A program made the translations under genes and the position numbers. 64,000 nt of DNA from Hominisplanchenecus murintestinalis (GTDB taxonomy: Bacteria > Bacillota > Clostridia > Lachnospirales > Lachnospiraceae), in contig SRZB01000004.1 in the NCBI GenBank assembly GCA_004793585.1, positions 1 through 64,000 on the forward strand. Reading direction: 5' to 3'. Below, in pieces: positions 36,359-46,035 of the stretch (positions are counted from its first letter, which is position 1; each line of letters opens with the position of its first letter). Below the pieces are notes generated by a model. The model did not search any database. It was given only the letters and a program-made list of their open reading frames with translations, and was not told the DNA's origin.

Positions 36359-36424
36359 CAGATTTTAAATCTGACAATAATACAGGCGAACGAGGGCGTT
36401 CCACCGCAGGTGGAGCGCCCTTTT
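36359..36424 (+). promoter_or_regulatory. Leader with terminator and competing hairpin before glnN
   Basis: The transcript begins with a small palindrome (36359-36373). Next comes a 13-base-pair stem (36393-36405 with 36409-36421, one G-U) ending in TTTT, an intrinsic-terminator shape inside the leader. Bases 36388-36392 (GAACG) can instead pair with 36397-36401 (CGTTC), which would break the terminator stem. A nitrogen-controlled attenuator is plausible. I looked for ANTAR-type hexaloops with A1 and G4 and did not find them. Confidence 0.5.
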
Positions 36425-36456
36425 GTGCGTGGCTGACAAAGAAAGGATGAGGAGAT

Positions 36457-38568
36457 ATGAGTGAAAAAGTGAATGCAGCAGCGATTTTTGGTGAAAATGT
36501 GTTTAATGACAAGGTGATGCAGGAGCGTCTGCCGAAAAAAGTTTATAAAGAATTGAAAAAGACGATTAAGGAAGGCAAGGAGCTGGATCCCGTGGCGGCG
36601 GACGTGGTGGCAGAAGCTATGAAGAACTGGGCGGTAGAGAAGGGGGCAACCCATTACACCCATATTTTTCAGCCGCTTACGGGTATGACAGCCGAGAAAC
36701 ATGATTCGTTTATTACGGCGCCGGGGGAGGACGGAACGGTATTGATGGAGTTTTCGGGCAAAGAGCTGATTAAAGGCGAGCCGGATGCGTCCTCGTTTCC
36801 GTCGGGGGGATTGAGGGCTACGTTTGAGGCAAGGGGATATACAGCCTGGGACTGCACTTCCCCGGCATATGTGAGGGAGGATGCGGCAGGCGCGATTCTG
36901 TGCATCCCGACAGCGTTCTGTTCTTATACAGGGGAAGCGCTGGATCAGAAAACCCCGTTGCTGCGGTCTATGGAGGCGATTAATGAACAGGCTCTCCGGC
37001 TGCTGCGCCTGTTTGGGAATACGACATCGAGAAAGGTAACCCCGTCGGTAGGGCCGGAGCAGGAGTATTTTCTGGTGGATAAGCAGAAATACTTGCAGAG
37101 GAAGGATTTGATTTTTTCAGGGCGTACCTTGTTTGGGGCTATGCCGCCGAAAGGACAGGAGCTGGACGATCACTATTTCGGAACGATCCGCCAGCGTATC
37201 GCTTCTTTTATGAAAGATGTAAACGAGGAACTGTGGAAGCTGGGCGTGTCCGCAAAGACGCAGCACAATGAGGTGGCTCCGGCGCAGCATGAACTGGCTC
37301 CGGTGTATGCGGAGGCAAATATCGCGGTAGACCACAACCAGGTGGTTATGAAAACTTTAAAAAAGACAGCCTGCCAGCATGGTCTGCAGTGCCTGCTTCA
37401 CGAAAAGCCTTTTGCGGGAGTAAACGGTTCCGGGAAGCACAACAACTGGTCAATTACTACGGATGACGGTATTAATTTGCTTGATCCGGGGAAAACCCCT
37501 CATGAGAATATACAGTTCCTCCTGGTTCTGACCTGCATTCTGAAAGCCGTGGATAAACATGCGGATTTGCTGCGTGAATCTGCGGCAGATCCTGGAAATG
37601 ACCACAGGCTGGGAGCAAATGAAGCGCCGCCGGCCATTATTTCGGTGTTCCTGGGCGAGCAGCTTGAAGATGTGCTGGAGCAGCTTATCAGCACCGGGAT
37701 GGCGACCCACAGTTTAAAGGGAGGCGTACTGGAGACAGGGGTTAAGACACTCCCCAGCCTTGCAAAAGATGCTACGGACAGGAACAGGACTTCCCCCTTT
37801 GCATTCACAGGTAACAAATTTGAGTTCCGTATGGTAGGTTCCAGAGATTCCATTGCAGGGCCGAACATTGTACTGAATACGATTGTGGCGGAGGCATTTG
37901 CAGATGCTTGTGATATTCTGGAAAAGGCAGATGATTTTGATATGGCAGTGCATGATCTGATTAAAAAGCAGGCAACGGATCATCAGCGCGTGGTATTTAA
38001 CGGAAACGGCTACTCGGATGAATGGGTAGCGGAGGCAGAGAGAAGAGGGCTTCCGAATATCAAATCCATGGTAGAGGCGATTCCGGCGCTTGTCAGTGAA
38101 AAGGCAATAGAAGTGTTTGGGCGTTTTGGGGTGTTTACGAAGGCAGAGCTGGAGTCACGCGTGGAGATTAAATATGAAAACTACGCAAAGGCCATCAATA
38201 TTGAGGCAAAGACGATGATTGATGTAGCCGGAAAACAGATTATCCCGGCAGTGATATCTTATACAAAAAAACTGGCGGATACCGTAAACTCTGTGACGGC
38301 AGCAGGAGCAAGGGCAACGGTTCAGGCAGAGCTGCTGTGCGAGGTAAGTACATTGCTGGAAGAAACGAAAGCGGCGCTGGGGAAATTGGTACAACTAGAT
38401 GCAGAAGCAGCGCAGAAAGAGGAAGGAGCAGCTCAGGCAGCATTTTTCCATGAGGTAATCATGCCTGCCATGACAGAGCTCCGCACACCGGTTGACAAAT
38501 TGGAAATGCTGGTGGATAAAGAGGTATGGCCGATGCCTTCTTACGGGGATTTGCTGTTTGAAGTATGA
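36457..38568 (+). CDS. glnN: Class III glutamine synthetase, first of two tandem copies
   Basis: The product is 703 residues, the usual size for the large GSIII enzymes. It forms glutamine from glutamate, ammonia and ATP. Recognisable segments include [27 protein letters not shown] with active-site Glu, [25 protein letters not shown] and the ATP-site Arg stretch [21 protein letters not shown] lies before the ATG, in a leader with an attenuator-like hairpin. The second copy (38680-40791) has the same length and an obviously similar sequence throughout, so the pair arose by tandem duplication. Confidence 0.95.
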   Translation: MSEKVNAAAIFGENVFNDKVMQERLPKKVYKELKKTIKEGKELDPVAADVVAEAMKNWAVEKGATHYTHIFQPLTGMTAEKHDSFITAPGEDGTVLMEFSGKELIKGEPDASSFPSGGLRATFEARGYTAWDCTSPAYVREDAAGAILCIPTAFCSYTGEALDQKTPLLRSMEAINEQALRLLRLFGNTTSRKVTPSVGPEQEYFLVDKQKYLQRKDLIFSGRTLFGAMPPKGQELDDHYFGTIRQRIASFMKDVNEELWKLGVSAKTQHNEVAPAQHELAPVYAEANIAVDHNQVVMKTLKKTACQHGLQCLLHEKPFAGVNGSGKHNNWSITTDDGINLLDPGKTPHENIQFLLVLTCILKAVDKHADLLRESAADPGNDHRLGANEAPPAIISVFLGEQLEDVLEQLISTGMATHSLKGGVLETGVKTLPSLAKDATDRNRTSPFAFTGNKFEFRMVGSRDSIAGPNIVLNTIVAEAFADACDILEKADDFDMAVHDLIKKQATDHQRVVFNGNGYSDEWVAEAERRGLPNIKSMVEAIPALVSEKAIEVFGRFGVFTKAELESRVEIKYENYAKAINIEAKTMIDVAGKQIIPAVISYTKKLADTVNSVTAAGARATVQAELLCEVSTLLEETKAALGKLVQLDAEAAQKEEGAAQAAFFHEVIMPAMTELRTPVDKLEMLVDKEVWPMPSYGDLLFEV

Positions 38569-38606
38569 AAGCAGATTCAGGTGTGAACAGTTCTGCTAAG
38601 GTTTGC

Positions 38607-38635
38607 TTGCTTTTTCGGAAGATTTGCGGTATTAT
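38607..38635 (+). promoter_or_regulatory. Promoter of the second glutamine synthetase gene
   Basis: TTGCTT at 38607-38612 and TATTAT at 38630-38635 are separated by 17 bases. Its leader is short and lacks the terminator hairpin found before the first copy, so the two genes are probably regulated differently. Confidence 0.65.
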
Positions 38636-38679
38636 GCCTATGACAAAGTGACAGAGGTATGTGAATCGTGGAGGTTAAG

Positions 38680-40791
38680 ATGAGCGATAAGATGAATGTG
38701 GCGGAACTTTTCGGGCAGAATGTGTTCAATGATAAGATTATGAGGGAGCGTCTGCCTAAAAAAGTGTATAAGGAACTGCATAAGACGATAGATGACGGAA
38801 AAGAACTGGACCCTATGACCGCAGAAGTAGTGGCGGGCGTGATGAAAGACTGGGCGGTGGAAATGGGCGCGACCCATTACACCCACTGGTTCCAGCCACT
38901 GACAGGCTTTACCGCAGAGAAACATGACGCGTTTATTACCGCACCGGACAAGGAAGGAAGCGTGCTGTTGGAGTTTTCAGGAAAAGAGCTGATAAAAGGG
39001 GAGCCGGATGCTTCTTCGTTTCCGTCCGGCGGACTGCGTGCTACGTTTGAAGCCAGAGGATATACGGCCTGGGACTGTACCTCCCCGGCATTTGTGAGGG
39101 AGGATGAAGCCGGAGCGATTCTCTGCATTCCAACCGCGTTTTGTTCCTATACGGGGGATGCCCTGGATCAGAAAACACCGCTGCTGCGTTCTATGGAGGC
39201 TGTTCAGAAGCAGTCCCTGCGCCTGATTCGCCTGTTTGGAAATACCACGTCGAGAAAGGTGACCCCATCTGTGGGAGTAGAGCAGGAATATTTTATCGTA
39301 GACCGTAAGAAATATCTCAAGAGAAAAGATTTGATTTTCACAGGGCGCACCTTGTTTGGAGCTATGCCTCCCAAGGGACAGGAGCTGGATGACCATTATT
39401 TTGGGGTGATTCGTCCGAAAATTGCAGCTTTTATGCGGGATGTGAACCGGGAGCTGTGGAAACTGGGCGTCTCGTCAAAGACACAGCACAATGAGGTGGC
39501 GCCGGCACAGCATGAAGTTGCGCCGATTTATGTTCAGTGCAATGTGGCTGCCGACCATAACCAGATTATTATGGAGACATTGAAACGGGTAGCCGAAGAG
39601 CATGGGCTGCAGTGTCTGCTCCATGAGAAACCTTTCGCGGGAGTGAACGGTTCAGGCAAGCATAACAACTGGTCGCTGACTACGGATGACGGCATTAACC
39701 TGCTGGAGCCGGGAAAGACCCCTCATGAAAATTTTCAGTTTCTGCTGATTATCATGTGCATTCTCCGGGCGGTGGACCGCCATGCGGATTTACTGCGGGA
39801 ATCTGCAGCAGATGTAGGAAATGACCATCGCCTGGGAGCAAATGAGGCGCCGCCTGCGATTATTTCCGTATTTCTTGGGGAGCAGCTGCAGGATGTGATG
39901 ACGCAGCTTATCAGCACAGGTACGGCTACTCATAGTTTAAAGGGCGAGAGGCTTCATACGGGCGTAAAGACTCTGCCTGATTTTACAAAGGATGCTACGG
40001 ACAGGAACAGGACGTCTCCATTTGCATTTACCGGAAATAAATTTGAGTTCCGTATGGTAGGCTCCCGGGATTCGGTGGCGGAGTGCAATGTGGTAATCAA
40101 TACGATTGTGGCGGAAGCTTTTTCTGAGGTGTGCGATGTTCTGGAGAAGGCCGAGGACTTTGAGCTGGCGGTACATGACTTGATTAAAGAGCTGGCGGTG
40201 AAGCATCAGCGTATCGTGTTTAACGGAAACGGCTATTCCGAGGAATGGGTAGCAGAAGCAGAGAGAAGAGGGCTGCCCAATATTAAGTCTATGGTGGAGG
40301 CGATTCCGGCGCTGGTAACAGACAGGGCAGTGGAACTGTTTGGAAAATTCGGCGTATTTACCAGGGCGGAGCTGGAGTCCCGTGTCGAAATCCAGTACGA
40401 GGGTTATGCAAAGGCCATTAACATTGAGGCAAGGTCGATGATTGACATTGCCAGCAAGCATATTATTCCGGCGGTTATGCGCTTTGCCAGAAATGTGGCG
40501 GGAACGGCGAACGAAATTAAACAGGCAGGGGCAGATGCGACAGTACCCATGAATCTGCTCAGAGAGACAACGCAGCTTTTATCAGAGACGAAAATGGCGT
40601 TAGCGAAGCTGGAGGAGATGACCGACACCGCGGCGGCAATGCCTGCAGGAAAGGAACAGGCAGAATACTATCACAGGAAAGTATGCGCTGCTATGGAAGA
40701 GCTGCGTGCTCCGGTAGACAGACTGGAGATGCTTGTGGATAAAGAAGAGTGGCCGATGCCGTCATATGGGGATTTGTTGTTTGAAGTATAA
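38680..40791 (+). CDS. glnN: Class III glutamine synthetase, second tandem copy
   Basis: The product is 703 residues when started at ATG 38680, which follows GTGGAGG and aligns with the N-terminus of the first copy ([19 protein letters not shown] against [19 protein letters not shown]). A GTG at 38668 would place the ribosome site inside the gene. All motifs noted in the first copy are kept, including [25 protein letters not shown] and [16 protein letters not shown], so both copies should be active. They differ most in the C-terminal helical part (about residues 600-680). The separate promoter suggests a division of labour under different nitrogen states. Confidence 0.95.
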   Translation: MSDKMNVAELFGQNVFNDKIMRERLPKKVYKELHKTIDDGKELDPMTAEVVAGVMKDWAVEMGATHYTHWFQPLTGFTAEKHDAFITAPDKEGSVLLEFSGKELIKGEPDASSFPSGGLRATFEARGYTAWDCTSPAFVREDEAGAILCIPTAFCSYTGDALDQKTPLLRSMEAVQKQSLRLIRLFGNTTSRKVTPSVGVEQEYFIVDRKKYLKRKDLIFTGRTLFGAMPPKGQELDDHYFGVIRPKIAAFMRDVNRELWKLGVSSKTQHNEVAPAQHEVAPIYVQCNVAADHNQIIMETLKRVAEEHGLQCLLHEKPFAGVNGSGKHNNWSLTTDDGINLLEPGKTPHENFQFLLIIMCILRAVDRHADLLRESAADVGNDHRLGANEAPPAIISVFLGEQLQDVMTQLISTGTATHSLKGERLHTGVKTLPDFTKDATDRNRTSPFAFTGNKFEFRMVGSRDSVAECNVVINTIVAEAFSEVCDVLEKAEDFELAVHDLIKELAVKHQRIVFNGNGYSEEWVAEAERRGLPNIKSMVEAIPALVTDRAVELFGKFGVFTRAELESRVEIQYEGYAKAINIEARSMIDIASKHIIPAVMRFARNVAGTANEIKQAGADATVPMNLLRETTQLLSETKMALAKLEEMTDTAAAMPAGKEQAEYYHRKVCAAMEELRAPVDRLEMLVDKEEWPMPSYGDLLFEV

Positions 40792-40812
40792 AAAATGCCC
40801 TGAAAAGGGAGG

Positions 40813-40841
40813 ATGCCAGACAGTTTTCTGTCTGGCATTAT
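40813..40841 (+). terminator. Probable terminator after the second glutamine synthetase
   Basis: A perfect 11-base-pair stem (40813-40823 with 40828-40838) has a TTTT loop. The T-run after it is weak (TATTATTATG). Confidence 0.6.
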
Positions 40842-41165
40842 TATGAAAAAGTTTATTCGAAAGTATACTATAAAATATCATCTTTGATAGTCTTAGTATA
40901 AAGGCTACAAATGAAGAAAAAATGAGAGTAAAATGAAAGTTTTTTGAATGATAAATGAATAAAATATGAACGGGGGAGGGAAAACGTGCAAGAGCGTGTA
41001 TGATGTAAAGAATGCATAAAAAATGCATAAAAAACAGAAATTTTTCCTTTCTTTTTTTGTGGTTTTATATTAAAATGTATTGTAAGGCTATAGATACCGA
41101 CTTGTTTTTGTAAGATTTGTGCAATGACAGGGAATGATAAAACTAAATGAAAGAGAGGGAATGTC
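40842..41165. other. AT-rich intergenic region without a gene
   Basis: I see no gene here. It is markedly AT-rich and purine-tracted, and contains two back-to-back copies of an 11-base unit, atgcataaaaa (41012-41022 and 41023-41033). The promoter of the regulator downstream should lie here. A TATATT near 41070 is a candidate -10, but I cannot pair it with a good -35. Confidence 0.5.
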
Positions 41166-42254
41166 ATGATATCAAATCAAGTTCTGCAGACAACGCTTGA
41201 AGGGATAAAAACTATCTCAAGAATTGACTTGAGCGTTATTGATCTGGAAGGAAATGTTTTGGCGGCAACATTTCCCGAAACAGAGGAGCTGGGGACGTCA
41301 ATCGCCGCATTTGCTGATTCGCCGGCCGAGAGCCAGACAGTACAGGGGAATCAATTTTTTAAGGTATTTGATGAAAATCAGCTGGAGTATGTGCTGCTGG
41401 CAAAAGGAAGCAGCGATGATGCATACATGGTAGGGAAAATGGCGGCATTCCAGATACAGAACCTTTTGGTGGCGTATAAGGAACGCTTTGATAAAGATAA
41501 CTTTATTAAGAACTTGCTGTTAGATAATTTGCTTCTGGTGGATATTTATAACAGGGCGAAAAAGCTCCATATCAGCACGGAAGTGCGGCGTGTGGTATTT
41601 CTTTTAGAGACTGAGCATGATAAAGACGGGGTATCGCTGGAGAGTGTGCGGACGATTCTGGGAAATAAGCCCGGTGATTTTGTTACTGCTGTGGACGAGA
41701 AAAGTATTATCGTAGTCAAAGAGCTGGAGGCGGAAGAGGGTTATGCTCAGATGAACCAGGCGGCACAGAGTATCCTGGAATGCCTGCCGCAGGAAAAGCG
41801 CAGGGAATCCCCTATTGCGTATGGTACGATTGTGAATGAAATTAAAGAAGTATCCCGCTCTTACAAAGAGGCCAGGATGGCGCTGGATGTAGGAAAAATT
41901 TTCTTTGATGAAAGAGATATCATCGCATACAGTTCCCTGGGGATAGGACGTCTGATTTATCAGCTTCCAATTCCTCTGTGTAAGATGTTCATACGTGAAA
42001 TTTTTGATGGGAAATCGCCGGACGATTTTGACGAAGAGACGCTGACGACGATTAACAAGTTCTTTGAGAACAGCCTGAATGTGTCAGAGACTTCGAGGCA
42101 GCTTTATATCCATAGGAATACGCTGGTGTACCGGCTGGATAAGCTGCAGAAAAGCACGGGGCTGGACTTGCGGGTGTTTGAGGATGCGATTACGTTTAAG
42201 ATTGCCCTGATGGTTGTCAAGTACATGAAGTATATGGAAAACATGGACTATTAA
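41166..42254 (+). CDS. CdaR/PucR-type transcriptional regulator
   Basis: The product is 362 residues. The N-terminal half (1-130) resembles a sugar-diacid or PAS/GAF-like sensing region (ISRIDLSVIDLEGNVLA). The middle carries the conserved ISRSYKEARMALDVG-like motif (here EVSRSYKEARMALDVGK), and the C-terminal HTH_30 domain reads NVSETSRQLYIHRNTLVYRL, then DKLQKSTGLDL. Such proteins control sugar-acid or purine use in relatives. The target here is unknown. It is a single gene between the glutamine synthetases and the protease unit, with a terminator behind it. Confidence 0.82.
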   Translation: MISNQVLQTTLEGIKTISRIDLSVIDLEGNVLAATFPETEELGTSIAAFADSPAESQTVQGNQFFKVFDENQLEYVLLAKGSSDDAYMVGKMAAFQIQNLLVAYKERFDKDNFIKNLLLDNLLLVDIYNRAKKLHISTEVRRVVFLLETEHDKDGVSLESVRTILGNKPGDFVTAVDEKSIIVVKELEAEEGYAQMNQAAQSILECLPQEKRRESPIAYGTIVNEIKEVSRSYKEARMALDVGKIFFDERDIIAYSSLGIGRLIYQLPIPLCKMFIREIFDGKSPDDFDEETLTTINKFFENSLNVSETSRQLYIHRNTLVYRLDKLQKSTGLDLRVFEDAITFKIALMVVKYMKYMENMDY

Positions 42255-42260
42255 GGGAAG

Positions 42261-42301
42261 CTGCTGCAGAATGGCCGGGACTGTTCTGCGGCAGTTTCTT
42301 T
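42261..42301 (+). terminator. Terminator of the CdaR-like regulator gene
   Basis: An 11-base-pair stem (42261-42271 with 42284-42294, one G-U) is followed by TTTCTTT. Confidence 0.85.
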
Positions 42302-42401
42302 ACCCTGCGGACAGGGTTTTCCGTGTGGCATTTCGATTGACTGTGCAGGCATAAAATGAAAAAAAGGATATATAGTAGAGTAAAGCAAAGGAGTTAGCAG
42401 T

Positions 42402-43655
42402 ATGGAGAGAAATGATAAATTTAAGACAGGTTTCCTGAGCGGGCTGTGTGCGATGCTGGTGATAGCAGGCATCGTTCTTTTTGCGAGAGGCGAGGTGATT
42501 AAGCAGGAGAACGCCGCTTTGAAGGCGCAGAAAGAGGCAGAAGCGCAAGCTTCTGACGGATTGTATCTCGATCAGGAAAGGGTGGAGCGGAAGCTTGCGA
42601 ATATAGAAAGTATTATTAACCAGTACTATTTGGATGAAATTGACCGGGAAGAAGTAGAAAGCTGGATGTACAAGGGACTTGTTGCGGGGCTGGGAGATAC
42701 GTATGCGGCATATTATACGAAGGAAGAGTTGGAAAAGACGGAGGAAGCCAGCAGCGGCGCTTACAATGGGATAGGAGCGGTAATGACCCAGAACCGTACC
42801 ACGGGAATGGTGGTGATTGTGCGCTGTTATGAAGGGACGCCGTCGGCAGAATCCGGCCTGCTGCCTGGGGATGTCCTGTATTCTGTGAATGATACGCAGG
42901 TGACAGGAATGGATTTAACAGAAGTGGTATCCATGATTAAGACGGAGCCGGGGGATACGGTGAAGATTGAAGTAGCCCGGGAGGGTGAGGAAGATTACCT
43001 GTCCTTTGATGTGCCGAGGGCGCCTATTGAAGTACCTACGGTGGAGTATGAGATGCTGGACGGTAAAATAGGCTATATTGAAATCGTGGAGTTTGATACC
43101 GTGACGGAGGCGCAGTTTAGCAATGCTCTGGCTGATTTGGAAGAACAGGGTATGGAAAAACTGATTATTGACTTGCGGAACAATCCGGGGGGCGTTTTGG
43201 GGACGGTGTGCAATATGCTGGAGCAGATTCTTCCCAAGGGATTGATTGTGTATACAGAGGATAAAAACGGGAACCGGACAGAGTATAAATCAGACGGAAG
43301 CCATGAATTTAAAAAGCCGCTGGCAGTTCTGGTAAACGGCAACAGCGCCAGCGCGTCAGAAATCTTTGCAGGAGCAGTAAAAGACTACGGAATCGGAACC
43401 CTGGTGGGAACAAAGACCTTTGGGAAAGGCATTGTGCAGCGGATTATCAGCCTGAACGACGGGACGGGAATTAAACTAACGGTGGCAAAATATTTTACAC
43501 CGAAAGGGAATGACATTCATCAGGTGGGGATTGAGCCGGATGTAGAAGTAGAACTGGATGAAGCTTTAAAACAGAAGGTCACGATAGAAAAATCAGAAGA
43601 TAACCAGCTTCAGAAAGCAATAGAAATTTTGGGACAGACAGGAGAAGAACAATGA
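42402..43655 (+). CDS. S41-family C-terminal processing protease (CtpA-like)
   Basis: The product is 417 residues. An N-terminal anchor (FLSGLCAMLVIAGIVLFARG, about 8-28) places it outside the membrane. A PDZ domain (about 115-210, around AESGLLPGDVLYSVNDTQV) precedes the peptidase core. The catalytic Ser is in NGNSASASEIFAGA and the Lys in GTKTFGKGIVQ. Family members trim exported or wall-linked proteins. AAAGGAG lies before the ATG. Its stop overlaps the start of the next gene (ATGA), coupling it to the sigma-like protein. Confidence 0.92.
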   Translation: MERNDKFKTGFLSGLCAMLVIAGIVLFARGEVIKQENAALKAQKEAEAQASDGLYLDQERVERKLANIESIINQYYLDEIDREEVESWMYKGLVAGLGDTYAAYYTKEELEKTEEASSGAYNGIGAVMTQNRTTGMVVIVRCYEGTPSAESGLLPGDVLYSVNDTQVTGMDLTEVVSMIKTEPGDTVKIEVAREGEEDYLSFDVPRAPIEVPTVEYEMLDGKIGYIEIVEFDTVTEAQFSNALADLEEQGMEKLIIDLRNNPGGVLGTVCNMLEQILPKGLIVYTEDKNGNRTEYKSDGSHEFKKPLAVLVNGNSASASEIFAGAVKDYGIGTLVGTKTFGKGIVQRIISLNDGTGIKLTVAKYFTPKGNDIHQVGIEPDVEVELDEALKQKVTIEKSEDNQLQKAIEILGQTGEEQ

Positions 43656-44410
43656 CGGAGAAGATAATTTTTAGAGAAATGCTGAGTGAAATCAAGGAGC
43701 TTGCAGATAAAAAAGGAAACTGCCTGACGGTAGAAGAGATTAATGAATTTTTCTCTAACGCGCATTTAAAGGAAGAGCAGCTTTCCATGATTTATGAATA
43801 TCTGGCAGGTCAGAAGATAGAAGTACAGGGCTATGAACCAAAAGGCGGCGGGGAGGCCGCAGTCCCCGGCTCCCGCGGGGATGCAAGTCTGACGGAGGAT
43901 GCCTGTATGGAAATGTATCTGGCGGATTTGCAGGGAATTTTCCGGGTACCGGATGCGGAGGAAGAAAAGCTTTTCCTTTTGGCGGCAGCCGGGGATGGGG
44001 CGGCAAGGGAAAAGCTGGCTGAGCTTTACTTGAACATGGTGTGTGAGATATCCCACACGTATGCTTACGGCGGGCTTCCGGTTAGCGATTTAATCCAGGA
44101 GGGAAATATGGCGCTGGTACTGGCTCTTGGCAGGCTGGAGGTCATGGATAACCTGCAGGCATACAGAGAGTTTCTTTATCAGGCTGTGAGCCGGGCGATG
44201 GAAGAAGCGCTGGCGGAGCAGCAGGGATGGAAAGACATGGATGAGAAAATCGCTGAGCGGGTGAATCATTTGGGGGAGGCGGTGCGGAACCTGTCCCGCG
44301 ATCTGGGACGTAAGGTTTCGATGGAAGAGCTGTCTGTGTACCTGGAAATGCCGCTGGAAGAAATATGTGATATCCTCAGGATGGCCGGGGATGGAATAGA
44401 AGTCGGATAA
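43652..44410 (+). CDS. Degenerate sigma-70-like protein lacking region 4
   Basis: The product is 252 residues. The N-terminus resembles region 1.1 of housekeeping sigma factors (EIKELADKKGNCLTVEEINEFF). A region-2-like part (about 100-170) keeps a core-binding helix (LPVSDLIQEGNMALVLALGRL). The expected aromatic, promoter-melting stretch (of the type YKFSTYATWW) is replaced by LEVMDNLQAYREFLYQAVSR. A region-3-like helix pair follows (VRNLSRDLGRKVSMEELSVYL), and the protein then ends, with no region 4 for -35 recognition. It may bind RNA polymerase core without reading promoters, or have another role. It is translationally coupled to the protease. Confidence 0.72.
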   Translation: MTEKIIFREMLSEIKELADKKGNCLTVEEINEFFSNAHLKEEQLSMIYEYLAGQKIEVQGYEPKGGGEAAVPGSRGDASLTEDACMEMYLADLQGIFRVPDAEEEKLFLLAAAGDGAAREKLAELYLNMVCEISHTYAYGGLPVSDLIQEGNMALVLALGRLEVMDNLQAYREFLYQAVSRAMEEALAEQQGWKDMDEKIAERVNHLGEAVRNLSRDLGRKVSMEELSVYLEMPLEEICDILRMAGDGIEVG

Positions 44411-44420
44411 TCATGAAAAG

Positions 44421-44466
44421 AAAAAGCTCCCTGCACGGCAGATTATTCTGCGTCAGGAAGCTTTTT
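44421..44466. terminator. Bidirectional terminator between convergent genes
   Basis: AAAAAGCT (44421-44428) pairs with AGCTTTTT (44459-44466). CCTG/CAGG and GCAGA/TCTGC pair inside, so it can serve both strands. Confidence 0.85.
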
Positions 44467-44512
44467 AAATTATTTTGCCGCCTTTTGTGAGGTATTCCTC
44501 TGGGAAGCAGCT

Positions 44513-45811
44513 TTAATCTTTGGGAGAAGAACTATCTTCGTCCAGGGGGGCGTCCTGGATTTCCGGGAGATAGAGATGAACTTTATCAATCCGGTTTTTG
44601 TCTACAGTATCTACGACCATGCGGATATCGTGTCCATCCACAATAAATTCCCCGGCATGGGGCAGGTGGTCTAAACGTTCAATGACGTACCCCCCGACAG
44701 AATCATAATCTTCGGAATCCAGCGTAAGGCCCAGGGCATTGTTTAAATCGTCTAATTTCAGAGAACCCTCTACAATATATTCCCGTTCCCCGATTTCACG
44801 GATTAATTCTTCTTCATCTTTGTCATATTCATCCCGGATTTCACCCACGATTTCTTCAAGAAGATCTTCCAGAGTAATCAATCCGGCGGTAGCGCCGTAT
44901 TCATCCAGTACAATGGTAAAATTAATGGAATCTTTCCGCATTTCCATCATTAGTTCGGAGGTTTTCTTAAATTCATAAGTAAAATATGGTTCCCGCAGCA
45001 GGCTGCGAAGGTTAAATTCCCGGGAAGAGTCATGTACCAGCAGGTCTTTTACATTAAGCACGCCGATAACATTGTCCGTGCTGCCCTCATATACAGGAAG
45101 CCTTGTGAATTTCTCACGCCGGAAAACGTCCAGCATTTCTTCGTACGTACTTTCTACATCAAGGAAGGTCATATCTACCCGGGGAACCATGATATCTTTT
45201 GCCAGAGAGTCCCCGAAGTCAAAAACATTGTATATCATCTGCCGTTCTTCACTTTCAATTACGCCGTCCTCGTGGCTTACATCCACGATAGTACGCAGTT
45301 CATGCTCGGTCATGGAAGGCGCCTTTGCAGAAGGATCCACCCGCAGAAGCGTGAGTACGAGAAACGCCAGCTTATTGATAATGAAAATAGCAGGTGTCAG
45401 TATTCTCATGAGGAATAAAATAGAGCCTGCGTATAGGCGTGCCATTTTGTCAGAATGGATCGTTGCGAGCGTTTTGGGGGTAATCTCACCAAAGATTAGG
45501 ATGATTACCGTAAGCGTCCCGCTGGCAAAGGCGATGGCGGCGCTTCCCCAGAGATTTAATGCCAGGGTAGTAACCAGGGAGGCGGCAGAAAGGTTTACAA
45601 TGTTATTCCCTATTAGAATAGCGCTCAGCATCTTTCCGGAGTCCTCCGTTGCTTTCAGAACGGTTTTTGCCCGTTTATCTCCTTCATCAGCCAGTGCTTT
45701 AAGTTTTATTTTGTTTGCCGTGGTGAGGGAAGTTTCCGCAGAAGAGAAAAAAGCGGAAAGAAGCACCAGGATTATCAGTATAAAAAATTGTATCGCAGAC
45801 GTTGCGTCCAA
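44513..45811 (-). CDS. CNNM/CorC-family membrane protein with CBS pair
   Basis: The product is 432 residues and starts with TTG at 45811, with AAGGAG 10 bases upstream; no ATG is available in frame near this site. The N-terminal DUF21 region has about four membrane segments (FFILIILVLLSAFFSSAETSL starts it, with the SSAETSL mark). Two CBS motifs follow (about 205-330, with FTRLPVYEGSTDNVIGVLN split across them), then a CorC_HlyC domain ending at about 425. Members move Mg2+ or other divalent ions, often by Na+ exchange. It is convergent with the sigma-like gene. Confidence 0.9.
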   Translation of the reverse strand: MDATSAIQFFILIILVLLSAFFSSAETSLTTANKIKLKALADEGDKRAKTVLKATEDSGKMLSAILIGNNIVNLSAASLVTTLALNLWGSAAIAFASGTLTVIILIFGEITPKTLATIHSDKMARLYAGSILFLMRILTPAIFIINKLAFLVLTLLRVDPSAKAPSMTEHELRTIVDVSHEDGVIESEERQMIYNVFDFGDSLAKDIMVPRVDMTFLDVESTYEEMLDVFRREKFTRLPVYEGSTDNVIGVLNVKDLLVHDSSREFNLRSLLREPYFTYEFKKTSELMMEMRKDSINFTIVLDEYGATAGLITLEDLLEEIVGEIRDEYDKDEEELIREIGEREYIVEGSLKLDDLNNALGLTLDSEDYDSVGGYVIERLDHLPHAGEFIVDGHDIRMVVDTVDKNRIDKVHLYLPEIQDAPLDEDSSSPKD

Positions 45812-45913
45812 AAATCATCATCTCCTTTTTGATAGCAATATACCGTATTTTATGTATGATTGCAAGAAGTCAAAAATAATGCAAAAAAAACTTAACATAT
45901 ACGTAATAAAGGG

Positions 45914-45943
45914 TTGTAAAATGTGACAGAACTATGATATAAT
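45914..45943 (+). promoter_or_regulatory. Promoter of the acidic surface protein gene
   Basis: TTGTAA at 45914-45919 and TATAAT at 45938-45943, preceded by TGA (extended -10), are spaced by 18 bases. The 13-base string aaagggttgtaaa around the -35 recurs at 46007-46019 just before the ribosome site. Confidence 0.7.
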
Positions 45944-46035
45944 TAGCCCTGATAAAAAGCTTTTATATAACTGCCTGGTATACAGACAGATCAGACAGGT
46001 CGTTTTAAAGGGTTGTAAAGAACTGGAGGAGGAAA

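Noticed and set aside
36359..36424. ANTAR-type double hairpin or glutamine riboswitch before glnN.
   Set aside because: The hexaloops with A1 and G4 are absent, and the glnA RNA consensus is not found. The CGTTCA seen at 13389 lies between promoter hexamers and is chance.
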